Below, one piece after another: positions 6,502 through 12,729 of a DNA stretch of 51,644 nucleotides. Position 1 is the first letter of the stretch; each line of letters starts with the position of its first letter. The notes under the pieces were generated by a model. It saw nothing but the letters and a program-made list of their open reading frames with translations, was not told the DNA's origin and did not search any database. Made by a program: the position numbers and the translations under genes. The DNA lies in the IMG/VR virus record IMGVR_UViG_3300034789_000526, positions 1 to 51,644 of that record. The stretch is one strand, 5' to 3'. The stretch comes from a virus.

Positions 6502-6729
6502 TCAACAAGCAGCAGGCATATAGGACTGAGGTTCGGTCAGGAAATCTGTTACCTCGTAACCATGAATATCCAGACGAGAATTAACAGTCTCAATCATCTC
6601 TTTTTTGGAGAAAAGACGCATGGACTGTGCATCACCTTTGAATTTCAAGGTATAAACAAATTTGTCCGTCAAGATGTTGTGGGGACGGAACTCAACAACC
6701 ATGGAGTGACGCTTTGAAGTGAGTTGCAT
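6502..6729 (-). CDS. Hypothetical protein, 75 aa
   Basis: MQLTSKRHSMVVEFRPHNIL starts a small soluble protein that looks alpha/beta, with strands around residues 9-30 and a helix near 43-53; it ends MPAAC. It is the first gene after promoter site E (-10 box at 6753-6758), with a leader of about 17 bases. Function not recognised. Confidence 0.7.
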   Translation of the reverse strand: MQLTSKRHSMVVEFRPHNILTDKFVYTLKFKGDAQSMRLFSKKEMIETVNSRLDIHGYEVTDFLTEPQSYMPAAC

Positions 6730-6752
6730 GTGGTGTTTGTCTCAACATGGCT

Positions 6753-6758
6753 AATATA
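6753..6758 (-). promoter_or_regulatory. -10 box and conserved leader (site E)
   Basis: TATATT followed by AGCCATGTTGAGACAAACAC and the ATG at 6729; the leader differs from site C at one base in its first 20. No clear -35 hexamer 17 bases upstream. A strong hairpin precedes it at 6777-6799. Confidence 0.6.
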
Positions 6759-6776
6759 CCACCGCCTAAGGGGTCT

Positions 6777-6799
6777 GGAAGCGTCTGTGTGACACTTCC
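6777..6799 (-). terminator. Stem-loop upstream of site E
   Basis: GGAAGTGTC-ACACA-GACGCTTCC, a 9-bp stem with one G-T pair, begins nine bases after the stop of the 64-aa gene (6809). No long T-run follows; it forms the stem-loop half of a promoter cassette. Confidence 0.5.
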
Positions 6800-6808
6800 T
6801 TACCTGTC

Positions 6809-7003
6809 CTATGCATCAGGAGTCAGAGAGTCGTCTGTAACCAGAGAATCAGTAACATTTTCTCTCACATAATCAGAAAGCATTTTACTAATCTCTTCTT
6901 CAGTCATGCTATTTAACCATGACCATCTTTCATCATCTGGATTCCATTCAATAGAGAATGATCCATCTTCATTCTGAATAACATTCAAACTATCTTTCAT
7001 CAT
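6809..7003 (-). CDS. Conserved-looking hypothetical protein, 64 aa
   Basis: MMKDSLNVIQNEDGSFSIEW begins an acidic protein containing 'WNPDDERWSWLNSMTEEEI', a pattern I recall in small cyanophage proteins (from memory, not searched). A short beta hairpin followed by one helix is likely. The ATG overlaps the preceding stop (ATGA), so translation is coupled to the 101-aa gene. Last gene before the hairpin at 6777-6799. Function unknown. Confidence 0.75.
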   Translation of the reverse strand: MMKDSLNVIQNEDGSFSIEWNPDDERWSWLNSMTEEEISKMLSDYVRENVTDSLVTDDSLTPDA

Positions 7004-7305
7004 AATTTAACACCGGATGTTGTATTCACTCTACGAGTGTAGTTTTGTAGTGTACCTTCTTGCAAACATTTAAGATGCCAACGTGTAATTTTTAAACATC
7101 CTTCATACTCTAGAGCAGTAATGAAGTTAGCACCAAGGGGTTCTTTAAGAATACTAGTATGCAACCCAAATCTAGTTTTTTTAATGTAAAACGCATCATC
7201 AATCCATTCAACATCTTCTGGAATGTTTTGTTCAATTGTGGGATTAGATCCAAGAGAGTCCTGTAACGTTGGTATTCTTTCAGTTGTCTTCTGTTGTTCC
7301 ATCAT
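7000..7305 (-). CDS. Conserved-looking hypothetical protein, 101 aa
   Basis: The N-terminal 30 residues are polar and probably disordered; the rest contains strands and a helix including 'RWHLKCLQEGTLQNYTRRVN'. This core is reminiscent of a small protein found in cyanophages, without assigned function (recollection only). ATG 7305 is preferred since AGGA lies about six bases upstream; ATG 7311 and ATG 7302 are in-frame alternatives. The 5' end overlaps the 74-aa gene by 26 bases. Confidence 0.7.
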   Translation of the reverse strand: MMEQQKTTERIPTLQDSLGSNPTIEQNIPEDVEWIDDAFYIKKTRFGLHTSILKEPLGANFITALEYEGCLKITRWHLKCLQEGTLQNYTRRVNTTSGVKL

Positions 7306-7504
7306 CTTCATCCTTTTTGTTGAATCCAAATGGTCCTTCTTTTTCTTCTAGTGCAATCTTCAATGCAACACCACCGACTGCTTCCATAACTTTCAGAATG
7401 TCTTCTGCCTTTGCATCTTCACCAAGTTCTTTAGCGATGTACCAATACTTAGGCCAGAAAGTTTCCCCTGCCTTTTGATAATCTTCAAGTGTTAGTAGTT
7501 TCAT
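7280..7504 (-). CDS. Conserved-looking hypothetical protein, 74 aa
   Basis: ATG 7504 follows a perfect AGGAGG at the right distance, which settles the start against a longer frame. The protein (MKLLTLEDYQKAGETFWPKY) has a Trp/Tyr-rich segment, a predicted helix with AKAEDILKVMEAVGGVAL, and an acidic C terminus (KKDEDDGTTEDN). The pattern 'TFWPKYWYIAKELGEDAKAE' looks like a family I associate with marine T4-type phages, with no known function. It overlaps neighbours on both sides. Confidence 0.78.
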   Translation of the reverse strand: MKLLTLEDYQKAGETFWPKYWYIAKELGEDAKAEDILKVMEAVGGVALKIALEEKEGPFGFNKKDEDDGTTEDN

Positions 7505-7625
7505 TGTTCCTCCTAATAGTTTCGTGCAATCGTGCAACAGCAGCAGTTACTTCAGGAGTTTCTTCCCACTCCCAAATTTCTTCACGTCCTTTCTTATCAG
7601 TCTTTTTGTTTGTTTTTTTCACCAT
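7485..7625 (-). CDS. Hypothetical basic protein, 46 aa
   Basis: A short frame, MVKKTNKKTDKKGREEIWEW, with a Lys-rich N terminus and then 'EWEETPEVTAAVARLHETIR'. It overlaps the next gene by 20 bases and the AGGAGG used by that gene lies within it. It overlaps the preceding 58-aa frame by 29 bases. Compact overlap and continuous coverage suggest it is real. Function unknown. Confidence 0.55.
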   Translation of the reverse strand: MVKKTNKKTDKKGREEIWEWEETPEVTAAVARLHETIRRNNETTNT

Positions 7626-7773
7626 GAGTCAGTAAACTAAGTTGTCTGTGTAATTCTACATGAACACTGTTTAAATGTCCATAGATATAGTTCTTCCATT
7701 CATTATTGCGTGTCAGACTAACAACGTTTTCTATTTGTTGTATAGCAAGAATTAATCTAGTCCTTTCGTCCAT
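7597..7773 (-). CDS. Hypothetical protein, 58 aa
   Basis: MDERTRLILAIQQIENVVSL begins a helical, charged protein ending in KNKQKD. Its ATG lies 17 bases inside the end of the small membrane-protein gene. No strong Shine-Dalgarno sequence is visible. The frame fills the only gap in this cluster and has no better competitor on either strand. Function unknown. Confidence 0.55.
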   Translation of the reverse strand: MDERTRLILAIQQIENVVSLTRNNEWKNYIYGHLNSVHVELHRQLSLLTHGEKNKQKD

Positions 7774-7987
7774 TCATTTTCTCGCGATGTTTTCTTAATG
7801 CTCTTTGAAATCTCCATTTATCAAACATCATACTAGGATACATTGTTGTCAAAATCCATAGTCTCCTGATATTGACATAGATCAGTCTAAGTCTAAGATC
7901 AACATATGCAGAGATATTTGGATCTGTTATCATTAGTGCTGCAATTAAACCAAATATAGTTAACAACACATAATAATACAGCATCAT
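7757..7987 (-). CDS. Small membrane protein, 76 aa
   Basis: The N terminus MMLYYYVLLTIFGLIAALMI forms one membrane helix (about residues 3-21) followed by 'TDPNISAYVDLRLRLIYVNI' and a very basic C-terminal tail (RFQRALRKHREKMNGRK). By the positive-inside rule the tail would face the cytoplasm, where it could touch the membrane or nucleic acid. The arrangement resembles a small single-helix protein I recall from cyanophages. The start overlaps the previous stop as ATGA. Confidence 0.72.
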   Translation of the reverse strand: MMLYYYVLLTIFGLIAALMITDPNISAYVDLRLRLIYVNIRRLWILTTMYPSMMFDKWRFQRALRKHREKMNGRKD

Positions 7988-8187
7988 GAATAAAACTCCT
8001 GATTCCGTCGTTCATCAAGATAAGTGATAATTTCTTGTCTCCACTCCATCAGTTCATGATAACATTCTTGATCATGAGCATACAATCTCAACTCAGAATC
8101 AGGTTTTAATACACTCTCATAGAAAATGAAGAATGCATCTTTACGTTTTTGTAGTTTAGTGTCAGTCATAGTTAATTGTGTGTTCAT
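7984..8187 (-). CDS. Hypothetical protein, 67 aa
   Basis: The frame starts MNTQLTMTDTKLQKRKDAFF; the second Met at residue 7 is an equally plausible start as neither has a clear ribosome binding site. The protein is helical and rich in charged and aromatic residues. It lies 11 bases after the 58-aa gene and its stop is coupled to the membrane-protein start. Not recognised. Confidence 0.65.
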   Translation of the reverse strand: MNTQLTMTDTKLQKRKDAFFIFYESVLKPDSELRLYAHDQECYHELMEWRQEIITYLDERRNQEFYS

Positions 8188-8198
8188 ACCATAATAAT

Positions 8199-8375
8199 TT
8201 AGGTGGAATTCTTTTTGTCTTTTTTCCTGAATTTCTTCAGAATTGCATAACCACTCTTAATCCTCTGATATGCTTCTTCAGAACTAATTTTATCACCAAT
8301 TTCCATATTTACTGCAGTAATTACTACCATTTCAAATTTTCTGAGTTGGTGGTCATACTCATCAAAGTTATACAT
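8199..8375 (-). CDS. Hypothetical helical protein, 58 aa
   Basis: A short frame preceded by a perfect AGGAGG five bases from ATG 8375, so it is almost certainly translated. MYNFDEYDHQLRKFEMVVIT begins two predicted helices, and the C terminus is very basic (KKFRKKDKKNST), which may bind nucleic acid. It is the first gene after the terminator at 8402-8427; a weak TAATAT in the gap might be its -10 box. Function unknown. Confidence 0.75.
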   Translation of the reverse strand: MYNFDEYDHQLRKFEMVVITAVNMEIGDKISSEEAYQRIKSGYAILKKFRKKDKKNST

Positions 8376-8401
8376 CTAATCCTCCTTGATCTATATTAGC
8401 T

Positions 8402-8427
8402 ATAAAAAACCCTCCATAAGGAGGGTT
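8402..8427 (-). terminator. Rho-independent terminator
   Basis: 8-bp perfect stem AACCCTCC / GGAGGGTT with TTAT loop, followed on the minus strand by a T6 run. It ends the unit that begins at the promoter 8907-8935. The stretch 8428-8527 holds no gene that I can support. Confidence 0.85.
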
Positions 8428-8527
8428 GGAAGACTATGAAGTTGGTGGTGAGACTTTTTTAATCTCAAAATATCCAATTAATAAGTGTATTCAATCGAAT
8501 ACTGGGTAACTAAACCTCTCGCTGGAT

Positions 8528-8707
8528 CTCACCACTCATCGGTATCAAAATCAGGGGAATGTTGACGATTCCACCTCTTTTTACCAGAAATCTTGTAACC
8601 TGTTAACTGTTCTTCAAACTCACATTCTGCATTAATTGCATCATTGATCTTGTCATGTCGATCGTTCCGGTTACGGACACTGGAATACTTTCGATGTGTT
8701 CTTGCCA
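8528..8707 (-). CDS. Hypothetical protein, 59 aa
   Basis: MARTHRKYSSVRNRNDRHDK starts a protein with a strongly basic, Arg/His-rich N terminus and an acidic C terminus (DFDTDEW). ATG 8707 has AAGGAG about five bases upstream. The basic half would suit nucleic-acid binding, but no known motif is present. It lies 15 bases after the 52-aa gene and shares its promoter. The unit ends at the terminator 8402-8427. Confidence 0.7.
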
Positions 8708-8722
8708 TTTTCTCCTTAGTAG

Positions 8723-8881
8723 TTAATCGTAGTAGGACTCAAAAACATAGTCAGTTTCAATTAGGTCATCACAGAAATCAAGTTCATTGAGAAGTTTGTT
8801 CTTCTCAAAACGACGATAGTAATCGTCAAGTTGAAGATCATCTCTGATTTCGTCAATAATTGACCGTTCTGTAGAGATCAT
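8723..8881 (-). CDS. Hypothetical acidic protein, 52 aa
   Basis: MISTERSIIDEIRDDLQLDD begins a very acidic helical protein ending in FESYYD. The open frame extends upstream, but that part contains the -35 and -10 boxes at 8907-8935, so ATG 8881 (with AGAGG upstream) is preferred. First gene of a two-gene unit. Small acidic early phage proteins often bind and redirect host enzymes or mimic DNA; that is only a general possibility here. Confidence 0.7.
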   Translation of the reverse strand: MISTERSIIDEIRDDLQLDDYYRRFEKNKLLNELDFCDDLIETDYVFESYYD

Positions 8882-8906
8882 TGTGATTCCTCTGATGGAC
8901 TGTACC

Positions 8907-8935
8907 ATAGTAAGGGATCCACCGACATTTGTCAA
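8907..8935 (-). promoter_or_regulatory. Strong sigma-70-type promoter
   Basis: Consensus TTGACA (8930-8935), exact 17-base spacer, TACTAT (8907-8912). Expected to be read early by host RNA polymerase and to drive the 52- and 59-aa genes. Confidence 0.8.
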
Positions 8936-8952
8936 GTGGCTCTAGGTAATCA

Positions 8953-9096
8953 CTATTTATCAGTCATCAACATACTAATCCATTCATCGAATTCTTCTCC
9001 AATAGAGATCGCATCTTCAAATCGTCCCTGATCGATAAGGAACTCTAGCCTTTCTGTTCTCTCTTTGAGAATTTGTTCAATGAATTCTTCACCCAT
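8953..9096 (-). CDS. Hypothetical protein, 47 aa
   Basis: MGEEFIEQILKERTERLEFL begins a short, fully helical acidic protein (residues 1-45). Its ATG is inside the end of the zinc-ribbon gene (8-base overlap), suggesting coupled translation. The stop codon is embedded in a late-type octamer. Function unknown. Confidence 0.65.
   Translation of the reverse strand: MGEEFIEQILKERTERLEFLIDQGRFEDAISIGEEFDEWISMLMTDK
8954..8961 (-). promoter_or_regulatory. Possible late promoter GATAAATA
   Basis: A T4-type late octamer overlapping the TAG stop of the 47-aa gene, 72 bases upstream of ATG 8881. It would give the 52-aa gene a second, late start site besides its sigma-70 promoter. Confidence 0.45.
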
Positions 9097-9358
9097 TATA
9101 CGCAGTCCATTTTCCTAGAGGACATGATGCTTTTTTTAATCTGGTTTTAGCAGACATAAAACATCCGCACTGTCTACATTGAGATGTTGTATTAACAAAC
9201 TCGGAACAAGCATTACAAGTCGATAATCTCTCGTTAACAATATTATTAGGGCAGAATACGTTTCTACCCTTAGACATATCTCCAACAGTATCTACAACAG
9301 TATTAGATAATCCCTGCAACTGTTGTAGAACTCTGTTTTTGAGGTCTTGTTCGTTCAT
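9089..9358 (-). CDS. Zinc-ribbon protein, 89 aa
   Basis: The C-terminal half has the cysteine pattern C48-x2-C51-x9-C61-x2-C64-G-C66 with further cysteines at 36 and 79 (SCPLGKW), which should bind one zinc ion as a ribbon. The N-terminal 30 residues are helical (MNEQDLKNRVLQQLQGLSNT). Proteins of this type recur near fibre genes in marine T4-type phages, without known role; protein or nucleic-acid binding are the likely functions. ATG 9358 overlaps the previous stop by one base (TGATG); the TTG codon just before it is rejected as start. Confidence 0.75.
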   Translation of the reverse strand: MNEQDLKNRVLQQLQGLSNTVVDTVGDMSKGRNVFCPNNIVNERLSTCNACSEFVNTTSQCRQCGCFMSAKTRLKKASCPLGKWTAYNG

Positions 9359-9594
9359 CAATCAAGCACTGCAGCAACTGCTTCTGCTGAAGCTTCAGGT
9401 TCTGGTGCTGGTGCAGTTTCTTCGGTTGTTTCTTCTTCTGGTGCAAGGATACCGAGTCCTTCGATTGCACCTTGGAGTTTAACGTAAAGTTCTTTCTTCT
9501 GTGCCAATTCAGTGTCAAGTTTACGAAGTTCTTCAGCAACTGTTGCTTGCTGTTCTTTAAAGTTCTTGAGAAGGTCTTCAGGAGTCATTGTCAT
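9358..9594 (-). CDS. Coiled-coil protein, 78 aa
   Basis: MTMTPEDLLKNFKEQQATVA begins an amphipathic coiled coil (about residues 5-48), followed by an Ala/Pro/Glu-rich disordered tail (APAPEPEASAEAVAAVLD). A similar small coiled-coil protein is, to my memory, a regular neighbour of fibre genes in cyanophages, perhaps as assembly factor. It is the first gene after the fibre block and has its own strong sigma-70 promoter. A second Met at residue 3 is a possible start. It is coupled to the zinc-ribbon gene. Confidence 0.75.
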   Translation of the reverse strand: MTMTPEDLLKNFKEQQATVAEELRKLDTELAQKKELYVKLQGAIEGLGILAPEEETTEETAPAPEPEASAEAVAAVLD

Positions 9595-9624
9595 TTTAGT
9601 TACCTATAAAATAGTAATGTGGTA

Positions 9625-9653
9625 ATCATAGAATATTTAGTCAGTTTTGTCAA
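9625..9653 (-). promoter_or_regulatory. Strong sigma-70-type promoter
   Basis: TTGACA (9648-9653), 17-base spacer, TATGAT (9625-9630), one base from perfect consensus. Its -35 box is one arm of the inverted repeat TGTCAA-CCCC-TTGACA (9648-9663). It marks the start of the accessory region that follows the fibre cluster. Confidence 0.85.
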
Positions 9654-9692
9654 GGGGTTGACAGTAATAACCGAACCCAGTAAACTAACTCT

Positions 9693-9735
9693 GCCAGGGT
9701 TCAAAAGGAACCTATTAAGGTTTTGTAAGTTATAC
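9693..9735 (-). terminator. Possible terminator after last fibre gene
   Basis: Within the 164-base gap after the S74 fibre gene, AACCT-TAAT-AGGTT followed by CCTTTTG, and then GAACCC...GGGTTC (wide loop), could end transcription of the fibre block. Stems are short, so the call is tentative. Confidence 0.35.
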
Positions 9736-9758
9736 AATAGTGTCTAAATTTTGATTTA

Positions 9759-12518
9759 TCATCCTTCAAGAGAAGAGATGCGTTCTTCAAGAGTTTCAAT
9801 GCGTTCCATTGCCTCTTGAAGTGCCTTCATTGCCTTCATCCAGACAATAGAATACTTGACGTTCTTATACTCAGGATCAGTTACTCCATTCTCTTTGTCT
9901 TCTTTGGTCTGTGCATTAATTTCTACAAGACCGGGTGAGATAGTTTCAACTTCTTGTGCAATCAGACCCAGATAAGTTTTTCCATCATTATTTCCACTGT
10001 CTTCTTTCCACGTAAAGTTTCTAAACTTAAGTGCCTTGACATCATCCCATTGTGAATTAGCATCGACAATGTTTTCTTTTAATCTTTGATCTGAAATTGA
10101 AGCAACTGTTGTATTAGTAGCATAGATGGTTCCGGTACTAGCAACTCTAAATTTCCAATTAACAGCGTCAGTAACTCCAAGGCAGTAAGAACTAGAAGTT
10201 CCATCGCCACGAACGTACATGCCGTAGTCATTAGAATCGCTATATTCGCAATTAACTACAAGTCCCCAATCATTATTATTAGATTTTCTGATATAAACTG
10301 TACTATCGAGTGGTTGATTGCCAGTATGACCATCAATAAACACACCCATACCTGCACCACCGGTAAATTGACTAACTGACATATCAAGTCTTTTAGTAGT
10401 GCCTACTATAAATTTGAATCCTTTACTAGGGGAATAATTATCATATTCAATGTAACCATTATCATAATCATTGGTGTCACCCATCATTAGGTAACTAGAA
10501 TAGTTGGCAGTAGCGTATAGACTAAGTTCAGGATTAGCACCACGTATTGTAAATTCTGCATTTGAAGGAGGTGCATCAGTACCTTGAGCTATATTTCCAT
10601 TATTTAATATACGAAGTTTTGCAGAATAAGCTGATGCACCAGTACCAAATACGAGATCTCCAGTTGCACCGGACGATATTCCAAAATCGTCGTTATTTAA
10701 TCCATTAACAGCAAAAGCACCTGTTCCAATATATCCATAAGTGGCATTTGATAAACCTCTACTGAATCCCATGCCAGTAGTGCCAGTATCATTATTCAGT
10801 CCAAGAGTTCCATCTATAAGAACTGTTCTACCAAAACTAGCAGTATTTGTGTAGTTACCACCAATTGCAATCTTGCCATCATTTGCCATACGGAGTCTTT
10901 CTGTGGCATTTGTAAAAATTCTTAAATTAGAATTTTCCATCTGAGCAATCTCAGCATGACCATCACTTCCTACTTTCAGTTGGAAACCTTGAGAATCATT
11001 GGATTCTCCAGTGCCTGCATTTGTCATCTGGAATCCAACAGTTGCTGATGCTGGTTCATGAATATGAAAATGTCTACGAGGACTTCCAGTTCCCAATCCC
11101 ATAAAACCACCAAATGGATTTATTGCTAAGGGATTAGCACTATCATTTGAAGTATCGTATGCTTGAATACCAGTAGAACCACCAGAAGAACCAATAGAAC
11201 CAAGAGCAATTCCTTTTGTTTGTCCTTGTCTTGTCTGATTAATATTGAGTGCTAATTTAGTAGTATTACATTCTGCTAAATTAGATGCGGTCCAACTTTC
11301 AGAACACTTTATTCTATGTCCGCCTGATGAATCTATACGAAGTCGTTCTGCATTGGTTGTAGAAAATGTTATATTGCCATTTTCTCTAAGGTAAAGTAAT
11401 GCGTTATTACCGTTCTGAATAATATTGAAACCATTAGACGCACCATTACTTCCCGTGGTGCTATTAGTCAGTGCTAAATGAGTTACTGTTGAAGAAGGGG
11501 AGTGAATTTCTAATGCAATTCTATTCGTACCAAAGTTAGAAGGTGTTACCCCAAGACCCATCCTGCCAGCAGAATCTATACGAAGTCTTTCTGGTGTACT
11601 CGTATCACCTGGATTAGTGCTAAATCGCAGTCCACATGGCATTGCATTATTTGCAGGAGTTCCCTCAACAACTGCTTCAATTTTTGCACCTCTAATAAAT
11701 TGATCTCCATCCCAACCTTTGAAGTGGATATCACCCAACCAATAATTAGCAGGAAGAACATTACCGTTGGGGAACTTCTTCCTTATTTCAAGACCACCAT
11801 TAGCATTATAAGAAGTATACTCTTCTATTACTAGTTTCTTGTTAGCAACTGTAGATATACAATATGGAAAATCTTCACCTGTAAATGTTGCTAAACCATT
11901 AGACGCTATACGGAATCTTTCTGTTGATCCTGTTCTTACTCTGAATATATTTGCAAGACTGCCATGACTAGCACCATATAGATTGATGTTTGCTCCAGTA
12001 TTAGATGCAGTATCACCACTAACTGTAAATGAACTATCACTTACATTTCTTCTTAGTGTGCCATTAGTTGATACCAATTCACCAGTTGTTGTGATGCGAA
12101 GTCTTTCACCAACTCCACCATAATCACAGAAAATTAAATCAGCAGAAGAACCTGAAGATGCATTCGCACCAGCTTGAATATATACAAGGTTTCCAGTAGC
12201 AACTAAACGTCCAGTACCACCAGTACCAGTGCTTTCTGTGCGACCAAAAACAATATCTTTGCCATCACCAGCAACAGTTAATCTTCCTACTACATTCGAT
12301 GTTGTACCATTGATTACAACACTACCATCCGTATGTATGGTAAGCGCATTCTGTTTGCCACTAGTACTAAGTCCAATAGCACCAGTACTAGGTGAGAACA
12401 TACCAGTGCCGGCATTATCACTGAATTTTAATCCTGGTGCTGCGGCAGTACCTGAGCTCAAGGGCAAAGCACCTTGTGCTTCCATAAAACCAGATTGTAC
12501 TTTAGTTAGTGATGGCAT
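9759..12518 (-). CDS. Tail fibre with self-cleaving S74 chaperone domain, 919 aa
   Basis: A long fibre made of repeating beta units, many containing (T/A)ERLRI-S/D-x-G, which probably trimerise into an elongated shaft. The last 111 residues form an intramolecular chaperone of the endosialidase type (Peptidase_S74): SDQRLKENI begins at Ser809, the expected cleavage serine, followed by a Lys-rich beta part with YLGLIAQEVE, and a C-terminal coiled coil (MKALQEAMERIETLEERISS). In this family the chaperone drives trimer folding and then cuts itself off. The N terminus (MPSLTKVQSGFMEAQGALPL) probably attaches to the tail. A late octamer lies 21 bases upstream of ATG. It ends the fibre block. Confidence 0.88.
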   Translation of the reverse strand: MPSLTKVQSGFMEAQGALPLSSGTAAAPGLKFSDNAGTGMFSPSTGAIGLSTSGKQNALTIHTDGSVVINGTTSNVVGRLTVAGDGKDIVFGRTESTGTGGTGRLVATGNLVYIQAGANASSGSSADLIFCDYGGVGERLRITTTGELVSTNGTLRRNVSDSSFTVSGDTASNTGANINLYGASHGSLANIFRVRTGSTERFRIASNGLATFTGEDFPYCISTVANKKLVIEEYTSYNANGGLEIRKKFPNGNVLPANYWLGDIHFKGWDGDQFIRGAKIEAVVEGTPANNAMPCGLRFSTNPGDTSTPERLRIDSAGRMGLGVTPSNFGTNRIALEIHSPSSTVTHLALTNSTTGSNGASNGFNIIQNGNNALLYLRENGNITFSTTNAERLRIDSSGGHRIKCSESWTASNLAECNTTKLALNINQTRQGQTKGIALGSIGSSGGSTGIQAYDTSNDSANPLAINPFGGFMGLGTGSPRRHFHIHEPASATVGFQMTNAGTGESNDSQGFQLKVGSDGHAEIAQMENSNLRIFTNATERLRMANDGKIAIGGNYTNTASFGRTVLIDGTLGLNNDTGTTGMGFSRGLSNATYGYIGTGAFAVNGLNNDDFGISSGATGDLVFGTGASAYSAKLRILNNGNIAQGTDAPPSNAEFTIRGANPELSLYATANYSSYLMMGDTNDYDNGYIEYDNYSPSKGFKFIVGTTKRLDMSVSQFTGGAGMGVFIDGHTGNQPLDSTVYIRKSNNNDWGLVVNCEYSDSNDYGMYVRGDGTSSSYCLGVTDAVNWKFRVASTGTIYATNTTVASISDQRLKENIVDANSQWDDVKALKFRNFTWKEDSGNNDGKTYLGLIAQEVETISPGLVEINAQTKEDKENGVTDPEYKNVKYSIVWMKAMKALQEAMERIETLEERISSLEG

Positions 12519-12539
12519 TTATCTCGGTACTCTTTTAGA

Positions 12540-12547
12540 TATTTATG
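12540..12547 (-). promoter_or_regulatory. Late promoter CATAAATA
   Basis: T4-type late octamer, four bases after the stop of the 54-aa gene and 21 bases from the ATG of the S74 fibre. Confidence 0.65.
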
Positions 12548-12551
12548 ATCA

Positions 12552-12716
12552 TTATTCTGGATATGAAATCCATTCTTCATTTTCATACTTAAAACGATAA
12601 CCTTTATCGCCTTCTGGTGGTCCACCTGGATACCAGGCAATATCACCTTCCTCTACTGCGGGGAAGGGAAGAGTTTTAATAGCTTCGAGTGCTTGTTCGA
12701 GTGTAAGATTTTCCAT
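12552..12716 (-). CDS. Small hypothetical protein between fibre genes, 54 aa
   Basis: A frame between two fibre genes: MENLTLEQALEAIKTLPFPA starts a short helix, followed by 'WYPGGPPEGDKGYRFKYENE' and WISYPE. Every other fibre in this block is followed by a small gene, so by position this may be an assembly factor of the 1031-aa fibre. The start is 13 bases after that fibre's stop. No family recognised. Confidence 0.65.
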   Translation of the reverse strand: MENLTLEQALEAIKTLPFPAVEEGDIAWYPGGPPEGDKGYRFKYENEEWISYPE

Positions 12717-12729
12717 TTTTTATCAAAAA

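Noticed and set aside
8428-8527. Possible gene or RNA in the 100-base gap before the terminator
   Set aside because: No frame with a credible start and no clear hairpin or promoter were found.
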